A DNA stretch of 64,000 bases. Source: Misgurnus anguillicaudatus. Taxonomy: Eukaryota; Chordata; Actinopteri; Cypriniformes; Cobitidae. Where the stretch lies: assembly GCF_027580225.2 (NCBI RefSeq), contig NC_073348.2:27579501-27643500 (forward strand). Direction: 5' to 3'. A model generated the notes under the pieces. The model was not told where the DNA came from and did not search any database. It saw nothing but the letters and a program-made list of their open reading frames with translations. The translations under genes and the position numbers were made by a program. How positions within the stretch are numbered: the stretch's first letter is position 1; the number at the start of each line of letters is the position of its first letter. Of this stretch, positions 50,701 to 62,885 are shown in pieces.

Positions 50701-51578
50701 TTAAAGGAACACTCCACTTTTTTTGAAAATAAGAACAGTTTAAATCCATTCGCGCGTGTAGAGCGGAGTAGACGCGTGGAAAAAGCAAGCATTTGACGCG
50801 CTTCAGAGGCAAAATCCGCTTCTTGTGGGAGGGGCAAGTGCTATGCGGTTGTCTGTTTGCAAGATGACTGATGTCTGAAGAACTTGTGTCGTAAAGCTCC
50901 GGGTGACTGCTTACGGACAATATCAAGCGTTGGTTGAGTGACTCCGGGCAGGGCTGCCACCACAGCAGCACGCAGGCTCCTGATTGGTTAACGCGGCGTG
51001 AAATTCCGCCAAAGTTAAAATTTTTCAACTAGGGCGTCAGCTGCAAACTCGCATGAACTGCAAAATGCACAAAAAGCACCATTTGCGCGTACCGCACACA
51101 ACGCTCAATTCGCGCGAGCTTCACACGCGAATGAGGCAGAAACGCCTCTTCCACGCCGTGGGACCTCATGACGCGTGTCAACGCGTCTTCATATTGACTT
51201 ACATTGAAATCACACGCGCTTCACGCCTCTACCGCGGTTGGTGTAAACGCAGCACAAGGCAGCAAAGTGCTTGATTATTACGCCAGAATGAGAGTATAGT
51301 TCCTAGCCATATCCGCCTAAAAATCGCAACTTTAAATTTTTTAAAGTACACAATATAACTACAGAAGAGTCAAGTTTTAAATAGGAAAAATATCTAAACT
51401 CTTTGGTTATATTTTAGCGTGATGCTAATGGTCTAATCAGATTTAATGAATTATGCTAAGCTATGCTAAAAGTGGTACCACCAGACCCGGACAGATCAGC
51501 TGAATGGATTCCAAAACGTTAACGATCAAATGCTTAACATGGGAGCTTGAAAATGAGCATATTTGTGTCCCTTCAACC
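50701..51578. mobile_element. F-family foldback (copy 2), centre replaced by a CpG-rich segment
   Basis: The left fragment (TTAA then AGGAACACTCCACTTTTTTTG) is followed at about 50733 by unrelated CpG-rich sequence to about 51257. Then comes the F-family right arm (GATTATTACGCCAGAATGAG through CAGCTGAATGGATTCCAAAA). Confidence 0.75.
50733..51257. repeat. CpG-rich inserted segment
   Basis: Contains many CGCG and ACGCG motifs and is bounded by F-family sequence on both sides. Likely another DNA transposon (compare 62359-62885), but clean ends were not resolved. Confidence 0.5.
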
Positions 51579-52427
51579 ATTAAACCCTCAAATTTACAAA
51601 ATGTGTACTTATACAGTACATAAGGCTTTAATGTCAAATTCAATGGTAGATGCATTCAAAGGAATTGAGCATTTCTCAAAGTAAGAATTTTAATATCGAG
51701 CATAAATATTAAGATCGTTTATAAACCTTGAAAAGAAATCAGCACTATATCATATTCAACAAGCATATGTTCATTAGACTTCACAGTGCCATTCACTGAA
51801 AAAAAGGCTTTACCGCAGAACTTACGATACACGCTCCTAAGTGTTAGCAGATGGTAGCGTTGCGTTTCTTGTGTATGAACGTTCAGAGACATGCTGCCCA
51901 CAAGGTTTCAAATTTATTCCCTGAGAGGTGGAGGACACAACTGGCTTCTTTTCGTACCATTTAGCTATCAGCATTTCTATATCTCAGATTTTAAGACTAG
52001 ATAAACTGAAATCTAATCAATGGATGCTCAAGGATATACAAATCAGTCCACCACGCACTACCCACATTTCACTTTTCTTTCACTGAGTTAAATCTTTACC
52101 TGTGGGGAATTACTTTATACGTTTTTCCAATGCTGCAGTTGGTAAAGCACAGGTACTGACTGCGACTTTAAATGGCTATTTGTGAAAGGATAATTTCGCA
52201 AACTGTCTTATTCTGTGATCTGATTGCCTTTGGGATATCCACTCACTGTAAGGACATTTAGTTATAGATCATGGTCTACAATGCCAGCACAATTTCTGTA
52301 GCGAGTTTGGCTTTTACTATATAGACTTTCAAATGGCATGGACAGTTTCAATATCTTTCATTGCATTGTCAGACTGATCATCAATAAAACTGCGGACATT
52401 TATACATTTTACATAGTATTTTACAGA
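51579..52427. other. No gene recognised
   Basis: AT-rich, without recognised features. Confidence 0.35.
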
Positions 52428-52851
52428 TTATGCAGTGCCCAAAAATAGTCCCATGCTATTGAAAGTTACCAAGGGGACTATTTCAGATGCTGCGTAATAT
52501 CATTGCGCCTGCTGCAGCCATGTTAGGGCAGCAAAGTCTTTAATTATTACGCCAGAATGAGAGTATAGTCCATATCGGCCTAGAAAATCGCAACTTTTTT
52601 AACGGTCTTAGTACACGATGTAACTACAGAAGAGTCAAGTTTTAAATAGGAAAAATATTGAAACTCTTTGGATATTTTTGACTGTGATACTAATGGTCTA
52701 AACAGTATCAATGGATTGTGCTAAGCTATGCTAAAAGTGATACCACCAGACCCGAAGATCAGCTGAATGGATTCCAAAACGGTAAGAATCAAATGTTTAA
52801 CTCTAGGGGAGCTTTAAAAATGAGCATATTTTCAAAAAAAGTGAGCCTTTA
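52428..52851. mobile_element. F-family foldback (copy 3), right half
   Basis: Begins in the central loop (TGCAGTGCCCAAAAATAGTC) and continues through the right arm to CAAAAAAAGTGAGCCTTTATT. The left arm is missing. Confidence 0.75.
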
Positions 52852-54649
52852 TTAAAATATTCATTCAAACTCTTCCACTATGGCCTATGCATAATTCTTC
52901 ATACGTTTTTTCATCAGCTGACTATAAAGTGTAAATATAGTCTTATACTCTTTTTTTGATGAGGTCACCTATCAAAATGCTCAGATGGAAAATGATCAAG
53001 AGTGTAAAAAGTGTCATATTTACAGAAAAAACAAGAAATATATGCTTTTCCTATCATCAAGCTAAGAACAAATCGAAAAACATTATAGAAAAATAATTTT
53101 AGTGCAGTAAAATAGAATTAAAAATGAAAACATTTTAGCTGAATACATTGGTGCTCAAATACACTGTATCGGATTGTCCTTGACAGTTAATTTTCATTGA
53201 ATCAAGGCAAATATTAACACAATGTCGAAGTTATATCTATACAGCAGAAATTAAATTTGGCATAACATACTCTGAAGGTTTGATTTGGAGTTAGGAGAAA
53301 GACCTTGAGAGCACAAACAGTAGATGAAGGACATGCCATAGAAGAGGTCCACTCCTAATGTGGCCAGTCATAATAGCAGCTATGTAACTTAATAGACTTT
53401 ATGTTTGTTCCATTGTGTAGATCAGACTGAATTCATTAGGCACCTGCTTAAGAAGCTTTCAAATATTTTCAAATTACAGAGCCCTTGAAAAGTAACTCAG
53501 GGGAGGTTGTGTCGGTCCAAGATACACTACACTGCGGATATTTACACTGTTCCCTGTTTGGACTGTGAGCATTGACTTTGGATTACATTCGTTTCTCACC
53601 CCCGTACAGAAGTATTGATGGATTAAGTAGTTAACTGCTGTATGGTTGCGATTATATCCGCACATATTTTTGTTGGGTTGAGGTATAAAGGGTGTCAGAT
53701 TTTTCATGTAGGCATAGTTAAAGTTTCACTTTAGTTTTGTTTAAAGTTGTATTGAAACAAATATGTTACATCTATCTAAGACGCATGGATTTATAATATA
53801 AAAATGTTAAACATTTCTGACGCTTCTCACTATCAAGAGTCATTGAAATCACTGCACTGCCCTGTATTGTCCGTCAAAATGGTCCTTTTGAAAACAGGAA
53901 GTGCAAAATCCTGAGAACTTCCTATGAGTTATTTTATGTACAGCGCTGTGCTTGGGGGCCGTCCCTGCCAAGGCAACAAAGCTCACCGTCAGCTTCCTTT
54001 CCTGCGGTGCCCTGACTGTGAAAAGCATCGTGGGAAAGACAAAAACTCTGGACAACACTGGGCTTCTCATCTGGACTGCCTAGTCACTCAGCATCCCCCC
54101 CAAACAAAGCAGGATCATTTTTGACAAGAGGCAAGGGTTATTTTGTATGTATGTATGCCTGAGTGTGTATATTTGTGCATGTAGTTTAATGGGTGTGAAA
54201 GAAACTTCTGTGTACTGATGGTGATAGATGATTATAGATTTGTGAGTAATTGTTTGTGAGCAAGGCAAAGGAAGCATGTTTGTGAGTGTGTGTAACATGC
54301 AGACAAAAAACTCTTTGGCATCATACACTAAAAGTTCACCCTTCCAGCATTGTATTGCCTTATCTGGGTTATCACTTGTCAGACAATAAAAAGGCAACAG
54401 AATTCAGTATTAAATCCAAGGTCCTGCAAGGTCACACGCGGGGACCACATGGAAGGACAATTTTTATGGGACCATTCTTGTCATTAATGGGATTGTATAG
54501 TCTAATGGAAAGATCCTGGAAAAGTTATTCACCTTTATCATTCTCTCTCCTTAGACGGGGTGAACTGTCAACAAAATGACACAAGGGAAAGACGTCAAAT
54601 AAGGATTCTTCCACTTTTGCTTTAGAAACGACGTCAATTGATTTCTCAC
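52852..54649. other. No gene recognised
   Basis: Unique-looking sequence. Overlapping frames at 53850-54120 on both strands have no motif. Confidence 0.35.
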
Positions 54650-54806
54650 CTGCTTCCTGTTTATTGTTTTGAAACTCTTGTGAATTGATGATAAAGATGC
54701 AGGTCCCTTCACCTCAAGGCTGGTGGACATCATTCTGCTACAGCTTCCGTCCACGCAGGAGGCCGGATCATTCAGCTCATCCATTTCCGACAGTAGTGAC
54801 TGGCCT
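54650..54806 (-). CDS. Candidate 157-bp internal coding exon, gene unidentified
   Basis: On the minus strand an acceptor (CTTCCTTCCTGAAGTTCAG) ends at 54807 and a donor (CAG then GTGAGA) lies at 54649. The 157 nt between them are one completing base plus 52 open codons. The frame contains an ATG in strong context (GAAATGG) giving M-D-E-L-N-D-P, and codon use looks coding-like. The peptide is polar, Ser-rich, ends in a basic stretch (KSFKTINRKQ) and shows no domain I recognise. Entry phase 2 matches the exit phase of the small exon at 60071-60094. It could be an exon of an unknown minus-strand gene upstream of dchs1, or a 5' exon of dchs1. If spliced directly to the dchs1 exon at 36324 it would be out of frame, so it would then act as leader. 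It could also be chance. Confidence 0.4.
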
Positions 54807-55288
54807 CTGAACTTCAGGAAGGAAGTATGAGCCGTGAGAAGGTCTCAGGGAGAATATCAGTTTGACAGGAAGACTTGAAAGACAGAGACGGACAACACTT
54901 GGATATGACACGTTTTTCTAGATTGACAAGTTCACATCCTAAAAGTGAAATATTTAAAAATGATTGAAAAAAATACAGCAATAACCGCAATTATAAAATT
55001 AACTACAGGATAGTTTTAAGCAGTTCAAAAATCATTCAGCAACTCTGATAACAGAGCAACAGATTTAAGAGGTCATTCTGTGCAGGTTAGTTCATCTAAA
55101 TGTTTGCAACAACTTACCCAAATAACAGTGCATCCGATTTTTTGACACAGAAGTTTGAGGGTAACGTTTACTATCGCCCCTTAAGTTTCAAGGTTTACCG
55201 CCAGATCAACACAGATGTCAGTCTGCAGACTGCAAGAGAGGGGCGTAATTTGAGGTTGTCCAAATCATAGGATCAAAAAGCATGTTCC
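54807..55288. other. No gene recognised
   Basis: Intron-like sequence upstream (minus-strand sense) of the candidate exon at 54650-54806. Confidence 0.3.
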
Positions 55289-55441
55289 GACTTCATGCGG
55301 CGCTGCAAGAACCGACAGCCTGATGACGTCAAAGTACCGCGGGAATGATCCGAGAAATCATGTGAAGTGTAATTTCGTCTCGCTCTCGCGGCACTTTGAC
55401 GTCATCCGTTTGTCAGTTCTAGCGGCGCCACACAAAGTCGA
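55289..55441. mobile_element. Imperfect CpG-rich foldback
   Basis: Left arm CCGACTTCATGCGGCGCTGC ... GATGACGTCAAAGT is mirrored by ACTTTGACGTCATCCG ... GGCGCCACACAAAGTCG. It has two TGACGTCA-type palindromes. It may be part of a larger element, 55130-55500. Confidence 0.7.
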
Positions 55442-58260
55442 ACAAGCCCAATGACTTTCCGTTAAATAGGTATAATCTATCCAGGGACCCACCAACATAT
55501 TTTCAAATGGAAATATGAGGAAACACTTTTTGTGTAGTTTTTCCTTGTCATTTTATTAATGAAATGTAAGTTTAACTGCAATATCATAATACCTTATGGT
55601 AGACTATCATCAGAATCATGTCATTGCTTGTCATTAGTTGGACTTACCGTAAAGGGCATGCGCACAAGGAATCGTCCCTGGAGTCCGGCGGAGAAGTCGC
55701 GGTATCAAACTTCCGCCCAAACGCTCGATCGCAATTCAGCCACGACCCTTGAACGTCTCATTTGACTGGCTTGCTAAAATAAGGTAGGCTAAGTTTTCTC
55801 GTTGTGAAATAAAACAAAAATTAATAGTTAGATATTATCTTCAATCATCCCTTGATGCTCCGACAGTCCGCTCAGAGAAGCTGTCAATCACAAATGTCAA
55901 TCATAACAACACGCCCCCGTTTCTATGTTTGCAAATTACTAGCCAAAATGAAACTTATTACAAAAAAAATGAACATTTGAACATATATCAGCGTGATAAC
56001 AACTACCTTAAATGAACAAAACCAACATTTATTTTTTATTTTGATCCGAGTCCCTTCGTTTGCATGGAGAGGGCGGGGTTTATGACAGCCAACAGTTTTG
56101 TGAGATTTAGCGTAGCCTATCTTTTTATTTGATCTTTACAAATCTTAATCTGAAAAAAATGCAAGTGATTGTTTTGCACTTGTAAGGGAACAAATTTCAC
56201 CCAGTAAATAGTCATTACTTTGCTCGACATTGCCAAACAGCCATATTAGATTTTCACTTCAGCAAAAGTCCCATGATGTGCTATGGCTTGTGTAATAGAC
56301 ATACCACTTCTGTTCAGAAAACCCACATTTAGTATTTTGGGAAAGGTAATATCGTCAGAACAATCAGAAATGCATTAAAGAGAACCGCATGCCTTTTAAA
56401 ACAACATTATGGTAAATTGTTGCTAGATTTTGGTCAAAAACAGCTTTAAAACACTGATAACTCCACTACTTGGTGACTTGGCTCTCACACAGATCCACTT
56501 GGATTACGTGTCACTATACATTTATGAGATTGAGATATTTTATCTGTTTTTGAGAATAAGAATGGATGAAGTAATTCCTCTTAGAGTCAAGAATTTATTT
56601 GAACAATGTTTAGAAATCTGGCAACCTGACAAGCCATACTTTCCAATGTCAGCATGTTTACAGTAAACCAGTTTTAAAAGCTTTTCACACGGAAGAAAAA
56701 GTCTCCATAAAAATAAAATGACACAACTCGTGACAGAAATTTATGATCAAAATATCATGTAATGCATGGTACGTTTACAGTAAAACAGGTGCAAGCAGCC
56801 GAATAAGACTAAAACAACATACTTGTTCTCCTCTGCGCAGTGTTTCACAGATTCAGTTAAAGTGCTCAGACTTCAACAGATGTTTACTTTTGTTTAATCA
56901 TTCAAGTATGCACTTGACAGGGTAGATTTGTTACACAGTACATCAGGATGGACGATGGGGAATGTAAATAGGCCATTCATTGTAGATAGGATCTCAGTAT
57001 GATCTCAGTTACTGTATCTAGTCATTCTGGACCATTGCTCATACCCTTCCAAATATTTAGACAAATACATCTGCAATATAAACATGTTCTTGATTTCACA
57101 TTTGTTAAATCAAACTACATTTCATAAAGGAAAAAATGGAAATAATGAAACACCAAGAAATCCTTGTATGCCCATGAATATGAGATATATATTAGCTTCG
57201 AAGCTCAGGGTGTACATTTGCCATTTAGCTCTCTTGTGGGTGTTATCAACACCACAAGTGGCTAAGCGTGATGCTCTTAAAAGTCAAGTTAAACAGATAA
57301 AACTATGCTTGACCTTTAACATCAAAGTGTATATGGTTCTCAATGCGTTTTATTATGCTACTTGCTACCGATGGATTGGCCTTCTGTTTTTAGCTTTCTG
57401 TTTCACAAAAGGTTTTTGTAGTGGAAAAAGTTTCTTTATATTTAGGAAATAATGTTTGTTTGCCACTCTATTTCACCATGAGCAGCCAGGAGTGAGTCAA
57501 CAATTACATTGATACACTGCGTTTCCCATCACAGGACACAGATAGCTCTGAATGGAAAAGCAAGGTAGTTGTTTAATATTTAGGAGATCTGCTGTAGCAC
57601 TTAGAGGTTGGCTTGCCGTCCACATCACAGGGACCTCTGATTTGCAAGCTCTGTAATTATCATACAGTGGGCTATTTCAGTGATAGTCTACTATGTATTA
57701 GCCCATAAACCGCGTAAGACCGGGTTTCCATGGCAAAGCTGGAAGTCCCTGGCAAAAAATAACAAACAAAGAGAGCTCGATTAAGATTTAACGGGACTGG
57801 TGGAGAACCAGAGGCTCACAGGGTTTAGGTGAGGTCAAGCAATGCATTGATGTGGCACTGATGTAGTGCGCTGGAGTATATTATTCACAAACGTGAATAA
57901 AAGTGTTCACGTGTGAAAGTGGTCCAGATTGGATTTGAAAATGTCAAATTCGATTCATTTGTGTCTGTTCACACTGTCGTCCAATTTTAGGTGGAAAATC
58001 AGATTTGGTATACTTTCAGCTTTGAATGTAGCAGCCATTAAACTTCTGGGTTGATATCCATCAAGGCACATGTACAGGGTTTCAATAAAGATTTCGGATA
58101 TAACAAGATTAAGCACTCCTGTTACTATAAATAGTGGATAATGCAACGCTCAACATGGCTGATCTGGCAACGGAAGTTCCACATTTCAGTTTAAAGAAAA
58201 AAACAACAATCAATAAAGACTGATGATTATCTGGGGGAGGGGCTCTACACAGGTTCACAC
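55442..58260. other. No gene recognised
   Basis: A 122-codon plus-strand frame at 57084-57452 has no recognised motif or splice support. 55840-56100 has short fragments reminiscent of the repeat at 58318. The rest is AT-rich. Confidence 0.35.
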
Positions 58261-58775
58261 CAAGCGTGCCGCACAAGCCCTAAAAAGTGAAGCCAAAACG
58301 TCTCGATCGCCCCCCAGTGACTGGTCCCAGTATAGGTCATAAAGCCCGCCTCCCCATTTTATTCAATGGGACTTGAGACCAACTAAAAAATTTAATTACA
58401 TTTCAATTATATTTTTTCCGAAGCTGGTTTCTGTCATTTACTGTAGTTTTTATCACGCTGATGTAAATTCAAATGTTTGTTTTAAAATAAGTTTGTGTTT
58501 AGTTAGTTATTTAATGATATAAAAATGGTGGTGTCACGTCATGATTGACAGCTGTTATATCGTGTGATATGCACATTCTGCGAGGACGAGGGCGGGGTCT
58601 TGATTTACTTCCTGCTCACTACTGTGCAGGACTGGTCCCGAAATCGCTACTGCGCAGACTCAGGACCCAAGATATCAGAGCCATTTCGGGACAGTGGCGG
58701 CTTCAATTTTTACCAGTGGAAGAGAGCGAACAGGCGTCGTCCATCTTTTTTTACAGTCTATGGAGTCTATGGTTC
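58261..58775 (+). repeat. Dispersed repeat (copy 2), uninterrupted
   Basis: Collinear with 27889-28556. It holds the empty target site at 58329-58336 and ends CATCTTTTTTTACAGTCTATG. Confidence 0.85.
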
Positions 58776-58975
58776 ACACGGGTGCTTGCCAACTGTGCTC
58801 ATTAGCAGTAACTGAAATCTACCTCGAGAAAAGATGTTTTTAGTGCAATTTTCAGCTTGAGAGACAAACATTATGGTACAGTTCATGTCACGTCTACTGT
58901 TATTGTTGGTAATTGTTTAGTAACTGTAATTGTCTAGAGATGTCTGTCTTTCCCCATTCAAGTAGCTATAGAACT

Positions 58976-59497
58976 TTAAAGGGACACTCCACTTTTTAAA
59001 AAAAAAAATATATATATAAATGCTCATTTTCCGGCTCCCCCAGAGTTAAACATTTGGTTTTTGCCGTTTTGGAATCCATTCAGCTTATCTCCGGGTCTGG
59101 CGGTACCACTTTTGGCATGGCTTAGCACAATCCATTAAATCTGATTAGACCATTAGCATTGCGCTAAAAAGCAACCAAAGAGTTTCAATATTTTCTTATT
59201 TAAAACTTGACTCTTCTGTAGTTACATTGTGTACTAAGACCGACGGAAAATTAAACGTTGCAAATTTCTAGGCTGATATAGCTAGGAACTATACTCTCAT
59301 TCTGGCGCAATAACCAAGGACGTCGCCGCCGCAACATGGCTGCAGGAGGCACAACGACATTATGCAGTGCCTAAAAATAGTCCCCTTGGTAACTTTCAAT
59401 AGCATGGGACTATTTTCGGGCACTGCGTAATATCATTGCGCCTGCTGCAGCCATGGTACAGCAGCAAAGTCCTTGATTATAATGCCAGAATGAGAGT
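58976..59497. mobile_element. F-family foldback (copy 4), right arm cut
   Basis: TTAA (58976-58979) then AGGGACACTCCACTTTTTAA, a complete left arm and centre. The right arm stops at about 59497 where a 10572-family MITE fragment begins. Confidence 0.8.
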
Positions 59498-59735
59498 GAA
59501 TATGTGAAGTTTTAGCTCAAAATACCATATAGATAATTTATTTATTATAACATGTTAAAATTGCCACTTTGTAGGTGTGAGCATAAATGTACTGTTTTGG
59601 GTGTGTCCTTTTAAATGCAAATGAGTTGATCTCTGCACTAAATGGCAGTGTTGTGGTTGGATAGTCCAGATTAAGGGGCGGTATTATCCCCTTCTGACAT
59701 CACAAGGTGAGCCAAATTTCAATTTGCCTACAATC
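59498..59735 (+). mobile_element. Fragment of the 10572 MITE family (copy 4)
   Basis: Starts inside the element (ATATGTGAAGTTTTAGCTCA) and runs to about the ATTTCAAT segment. Both termini are missing. Confidence 0.7.
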
Positions 59736-60070
59736 CGTGTGTTTGTTGTAGTCCAAGAAAAGAGATTTACGTTGGAGACGATAACCGTGTTATCGTTCAC
59801 TTTGGGGTTTGTACCTTTTGCATATCATTAACATGTACTAACACACACTTACACAAGGAAATGTAAAATAGTGAATCGGACAATAGGTGCTATTTAATAC
59901 TGAGTTGTGCATCTGATCCAGCTACCAGCTGAAGTTGTAGATGCAAACACTTCTGTGCAGGCACTTTAGATTTATCATCAGTTATTAGTTCATCAAAGTG
60001 AGGTGTGATGGTCTTTGATCACATGTTAAAGTTGTGTTGGAGTAATGATGTGAGAATCAGAGAGACTTAC
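59736..60070. other. No gene recognised
   Basis: Intron-like sequence downstream (minus-strand sense) of the candidate microexon. Confidence 0.3.
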
Positions 60071-60094
60071 CTGTAGCAGCTCTTCATTTCCTGT
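60071..60094 (-). CDS. Candidate 24-nt microexon
   Basis: On the minus strand a pyrimidine-rich tract ending TTTTCTTTGACAG precedes 24 nt, followed by a near-consensus donor GTAAGTCTC. An alternative acceptor 4 nt further in would give 20 nt. Read so that it exits in phase 2, it joins in frame with the exon at 54650-54806 and includes an ATG with G at -3. It could be a leader exon or a microexon. No protein family is recognised. Confidence 0.33.
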
Positions 60095-61241
60095 CTGTCA
60101 AAGAAAAGGTGGAACATAAAACAAAAGACAGGAAATTGTTTGAAACGTGGCAGCTAACGAGGAACGAGTTGTAAATTCACACTCTGTGTAATTAAATATG
60201 GGCCACATATGGACGGACTGAATTGTGGACCCACATTTGCTAAACCTTCTTGTTTCAGCTGGTATTCAGCTTAAACATCAGCAAATACTGTTTGCGTTGA
60301 TTTTTGGGGAAAATCTGAGGAATGGATTGAAATGTGGTAATATCTGAGGACTAGAGATCTTATTTGTAGTGGAAAACATAATCAAATTAGGCATCTCAAA
60401 GGACGTTTGGTTCAATTCTGCAGAAATCTGAGATAAATTGTTTCTGTAAAAGCAGATACTGTAATCTTGTTATTATAATAAGATATGGGCATCTTATAAA
60501 ATCTGACTTATGAACATGAAAATATTCCCTGAAAATCATTTTGACATGTAGGGCTTGAATGTGATTGTTTGTGGCTTGAGAATAAAAGGAATGTAAAACT
60601 TGGATCTTACGATCACATTTTTTGTTCTTAAAATATAAACTAAAGCCACAAAACCAGCATGAAACTTTCATTCATGTGAAATGATACACAGATAATTATT
60701 TCCTCCGTACCCAGTCATTTATCTTGATTTGTGTTTTTTTGAATACATTTTATACCAACCCCAGATGTTACAAAAAAAAAAACTTTTTATATTTTCTGCT
60801 GTCACACACTGGCAGTCAGTGTGCTTGCATGCTTTTGGTGGCTTTCACCACACAACAACCCATAAAGGTGGCCGTTTACAAGTCCCACATTTTTATTCTG
60901 CTTCTCCCCCTAAATCAAAGTGAATTGTTTCCAGTTTCAGTTTCACACTTTGGGCTCTTCTGATGTAGGGTCTCTGTTTCAGGGGTAATTATGTTTTTTT
61001 CTTTTTGTGAAAGGGAACATGTTGGATTCTTGCCTGTCAAATTATTGAGCATGATGGCACATTAAACAAAGGTACCGCTGGTAGACACTCTACCTAATGA
61101 TCACTAACACTGAGCAACTGTGTTGTGCCAGGACGTCTTGTGATGTTGTTGCAATATAAAGCACACACATTTGCACACCTGCTCTTTTATCCCCATGTTG
61201 CACTGTATTTGACAACCAAGGCAGAAATAAAGACCAACACA
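60095..61241. other. No gene recognised
   Basis: AT-rich. No supported exon or repeat boundary. Confidence 0.35.
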
Positions 61242-61426
61242 CACTGTAAAGCTAAGTTAAAATAACTTGGTTTTGCAAGTCAATTCAACCTACTATTTTA
61301 AGTTTTGACCTGTGATAAGTTGACATAACTTATAAAAACAAGTTGAAATTGTTTAAATGAATTTGTTAAGTTAAAGTAACAAAAATATATATGTTGATTT
61401 GACAAAAATGCTGCATTTTTACAGTG
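61242..61426. mobile_element. MITE with CACTGTAAA ends, 185 bp
   Basis: CACTGTAAA at the left and TTTTTACAGTG at the right. Its body (TTATAAAAACAAGTTGAAAT) is shared with 14030-14170. Confidence 0.7.
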
Positions 61427-61903
61427 CACAATATTACAAAACTGTACATTTAATGCTTTATATACTGTTACAGACATACATTTTGCACTGTTAGAAAAAT
61501 GTTCAAAATATATACTCCAGCTGTTACTGCACTTTATAAAGGTGTCAATGCTTCATTGTAAAAAACTTTTGTTGGTTCAACCTGAAAAGGTTAGTTACCT
61601 GCCTTACAATTTTGATTTATTCAGCTTAAATATATTAGGTAACTCAAAAAGGTTCTGTAAAAATTGCTGCGTCACACTGCAAAAAAATGTCTTTCTTACT
61701 TGGTGTTTTTGTCTTGTTTTCAATTCTTAAATTATTAGATTATTTTCTTGATAAGCAAAATGACATAGGAAAATACATTTAGTTTTTAGACAAAAAATAT
61801 AAACTTTAAGTAAATTAGTGCTTAAAACAAACAAAAACTCTGCCAATGGAATAAGAAGAAACATTTTCTTGAAATAAGTTTACTTTTTTTCATAAACACT
61901 TAA

Positions 61904-62181
61904 AGGAACAGTATGTAAGAAATTTATATCAATTAATCATAAAATGGCCCTGATATGTCACTAGACATTTAGAAATCATTTTCATTTCAAATACTTATAT
62001 CACTCACAACAGTGGTCTGGCCAGGATATTGTCATTTAAAAAGTGGAGTTGCAGCCCTCAACTTATGTTTATGTTGTCATTTTGTGTATTGGCCACCAGT
62101 TGGGTGATTGCAGTACCAGTTTTAGCCACAAGTTTTGTTATTGCAATACCAGTTTTGGCCACAATCCTACATACTGTTCCT
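61904..62181. mobile_element. Level-4 TTAA MITE, 278 bp
   Basis: AGGAACAGTATGTA is inverted as TACATACTGTTCCT (near the end), with TTAA at 61900-61903 and 62182-62185. The interior has a short tandem repeat around 62110-62160 (TACCAGTTTTAGCCACA units). Confidence 0.88.
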
Positions 62182-62358
62182 TTAATTCAAGAATTTTTTT
62201 CTTATTCCATTGGCAGATTTTTTGCACAAATTTGCTTAAATTTTATATTTTTGTCTAAAAACTAAACTTATTTTCCTAGGTCATTTTGCTCATCAAAAAA
62301 AAACATCTTAATTTAAGATTTTTTTATTTTTAAACTGAAAGACAAAAATACTAAGTAA

Positions 62359-62885
62359 GGGGCCAGTCACACCAAAAGTGTTTATGGCAGTTGCAGGCGC
62401 CATTTTTGAATGATATTCTATGTGCAGGGCGCGTTTGCGCGCTGTTTATGCGCGCCGAGCGCCTTGCGTTTTTTTGCCGCCTGCAGCACACGCGTTTTTG
62501 AAGGAGCGGAGAAGCGCCCGACGTCATTCACGTCTTTGCATTGTCCAATCGAATGAGGGGAGAGGCGGGCCTTACGTTGTGGTGAGGGAAGTTTACAGTT
62601 GCTTTGAAGAACCGGACTCCACTCGCTCACTCTATCCTGCGTGTTTGTGCACCTCTCACCCTCAAACAAGCTCAGAGCAAGCGCCCTTATTTTAAATTTT
62701 TTGCTAATGTGACAGTTAACAGCAAAAGAGCGCTCACGCTTCAATATTTGATTGACAAGACAGCTGACTCGGTGGTTGCTTATAGCGATATGAAAAGCCG
62801 CGTCGCATTGCTCTTTTTTTAAAAAGGCAGTGCGTCGCGCCTTGCGTTTGCAAGCGTTTAAAACGCTTTTGGTGTGACTGGCCCC
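62359..62885. mobile_element. Level-4 Harbinger-like element, 527 bp, TAA duplication
   Basis: GGGGCCAGTCACACCAAAAG is perfectly inverted as CTTTTGGTGTGACTGGCCCC. TAA on both sides (62356-62358, 62886-62888). The CpG-rich interior gives a 179-codon minus-strand frame without recognisable motifs. Confidence 0.9.

Noticed and set aside
57084..57452. 122-codon plus-strand open frame with hydrophobic stretches
   Set aside because: No recognised family, no splice support, AT-driven hydrophobicity; consistent with chance.
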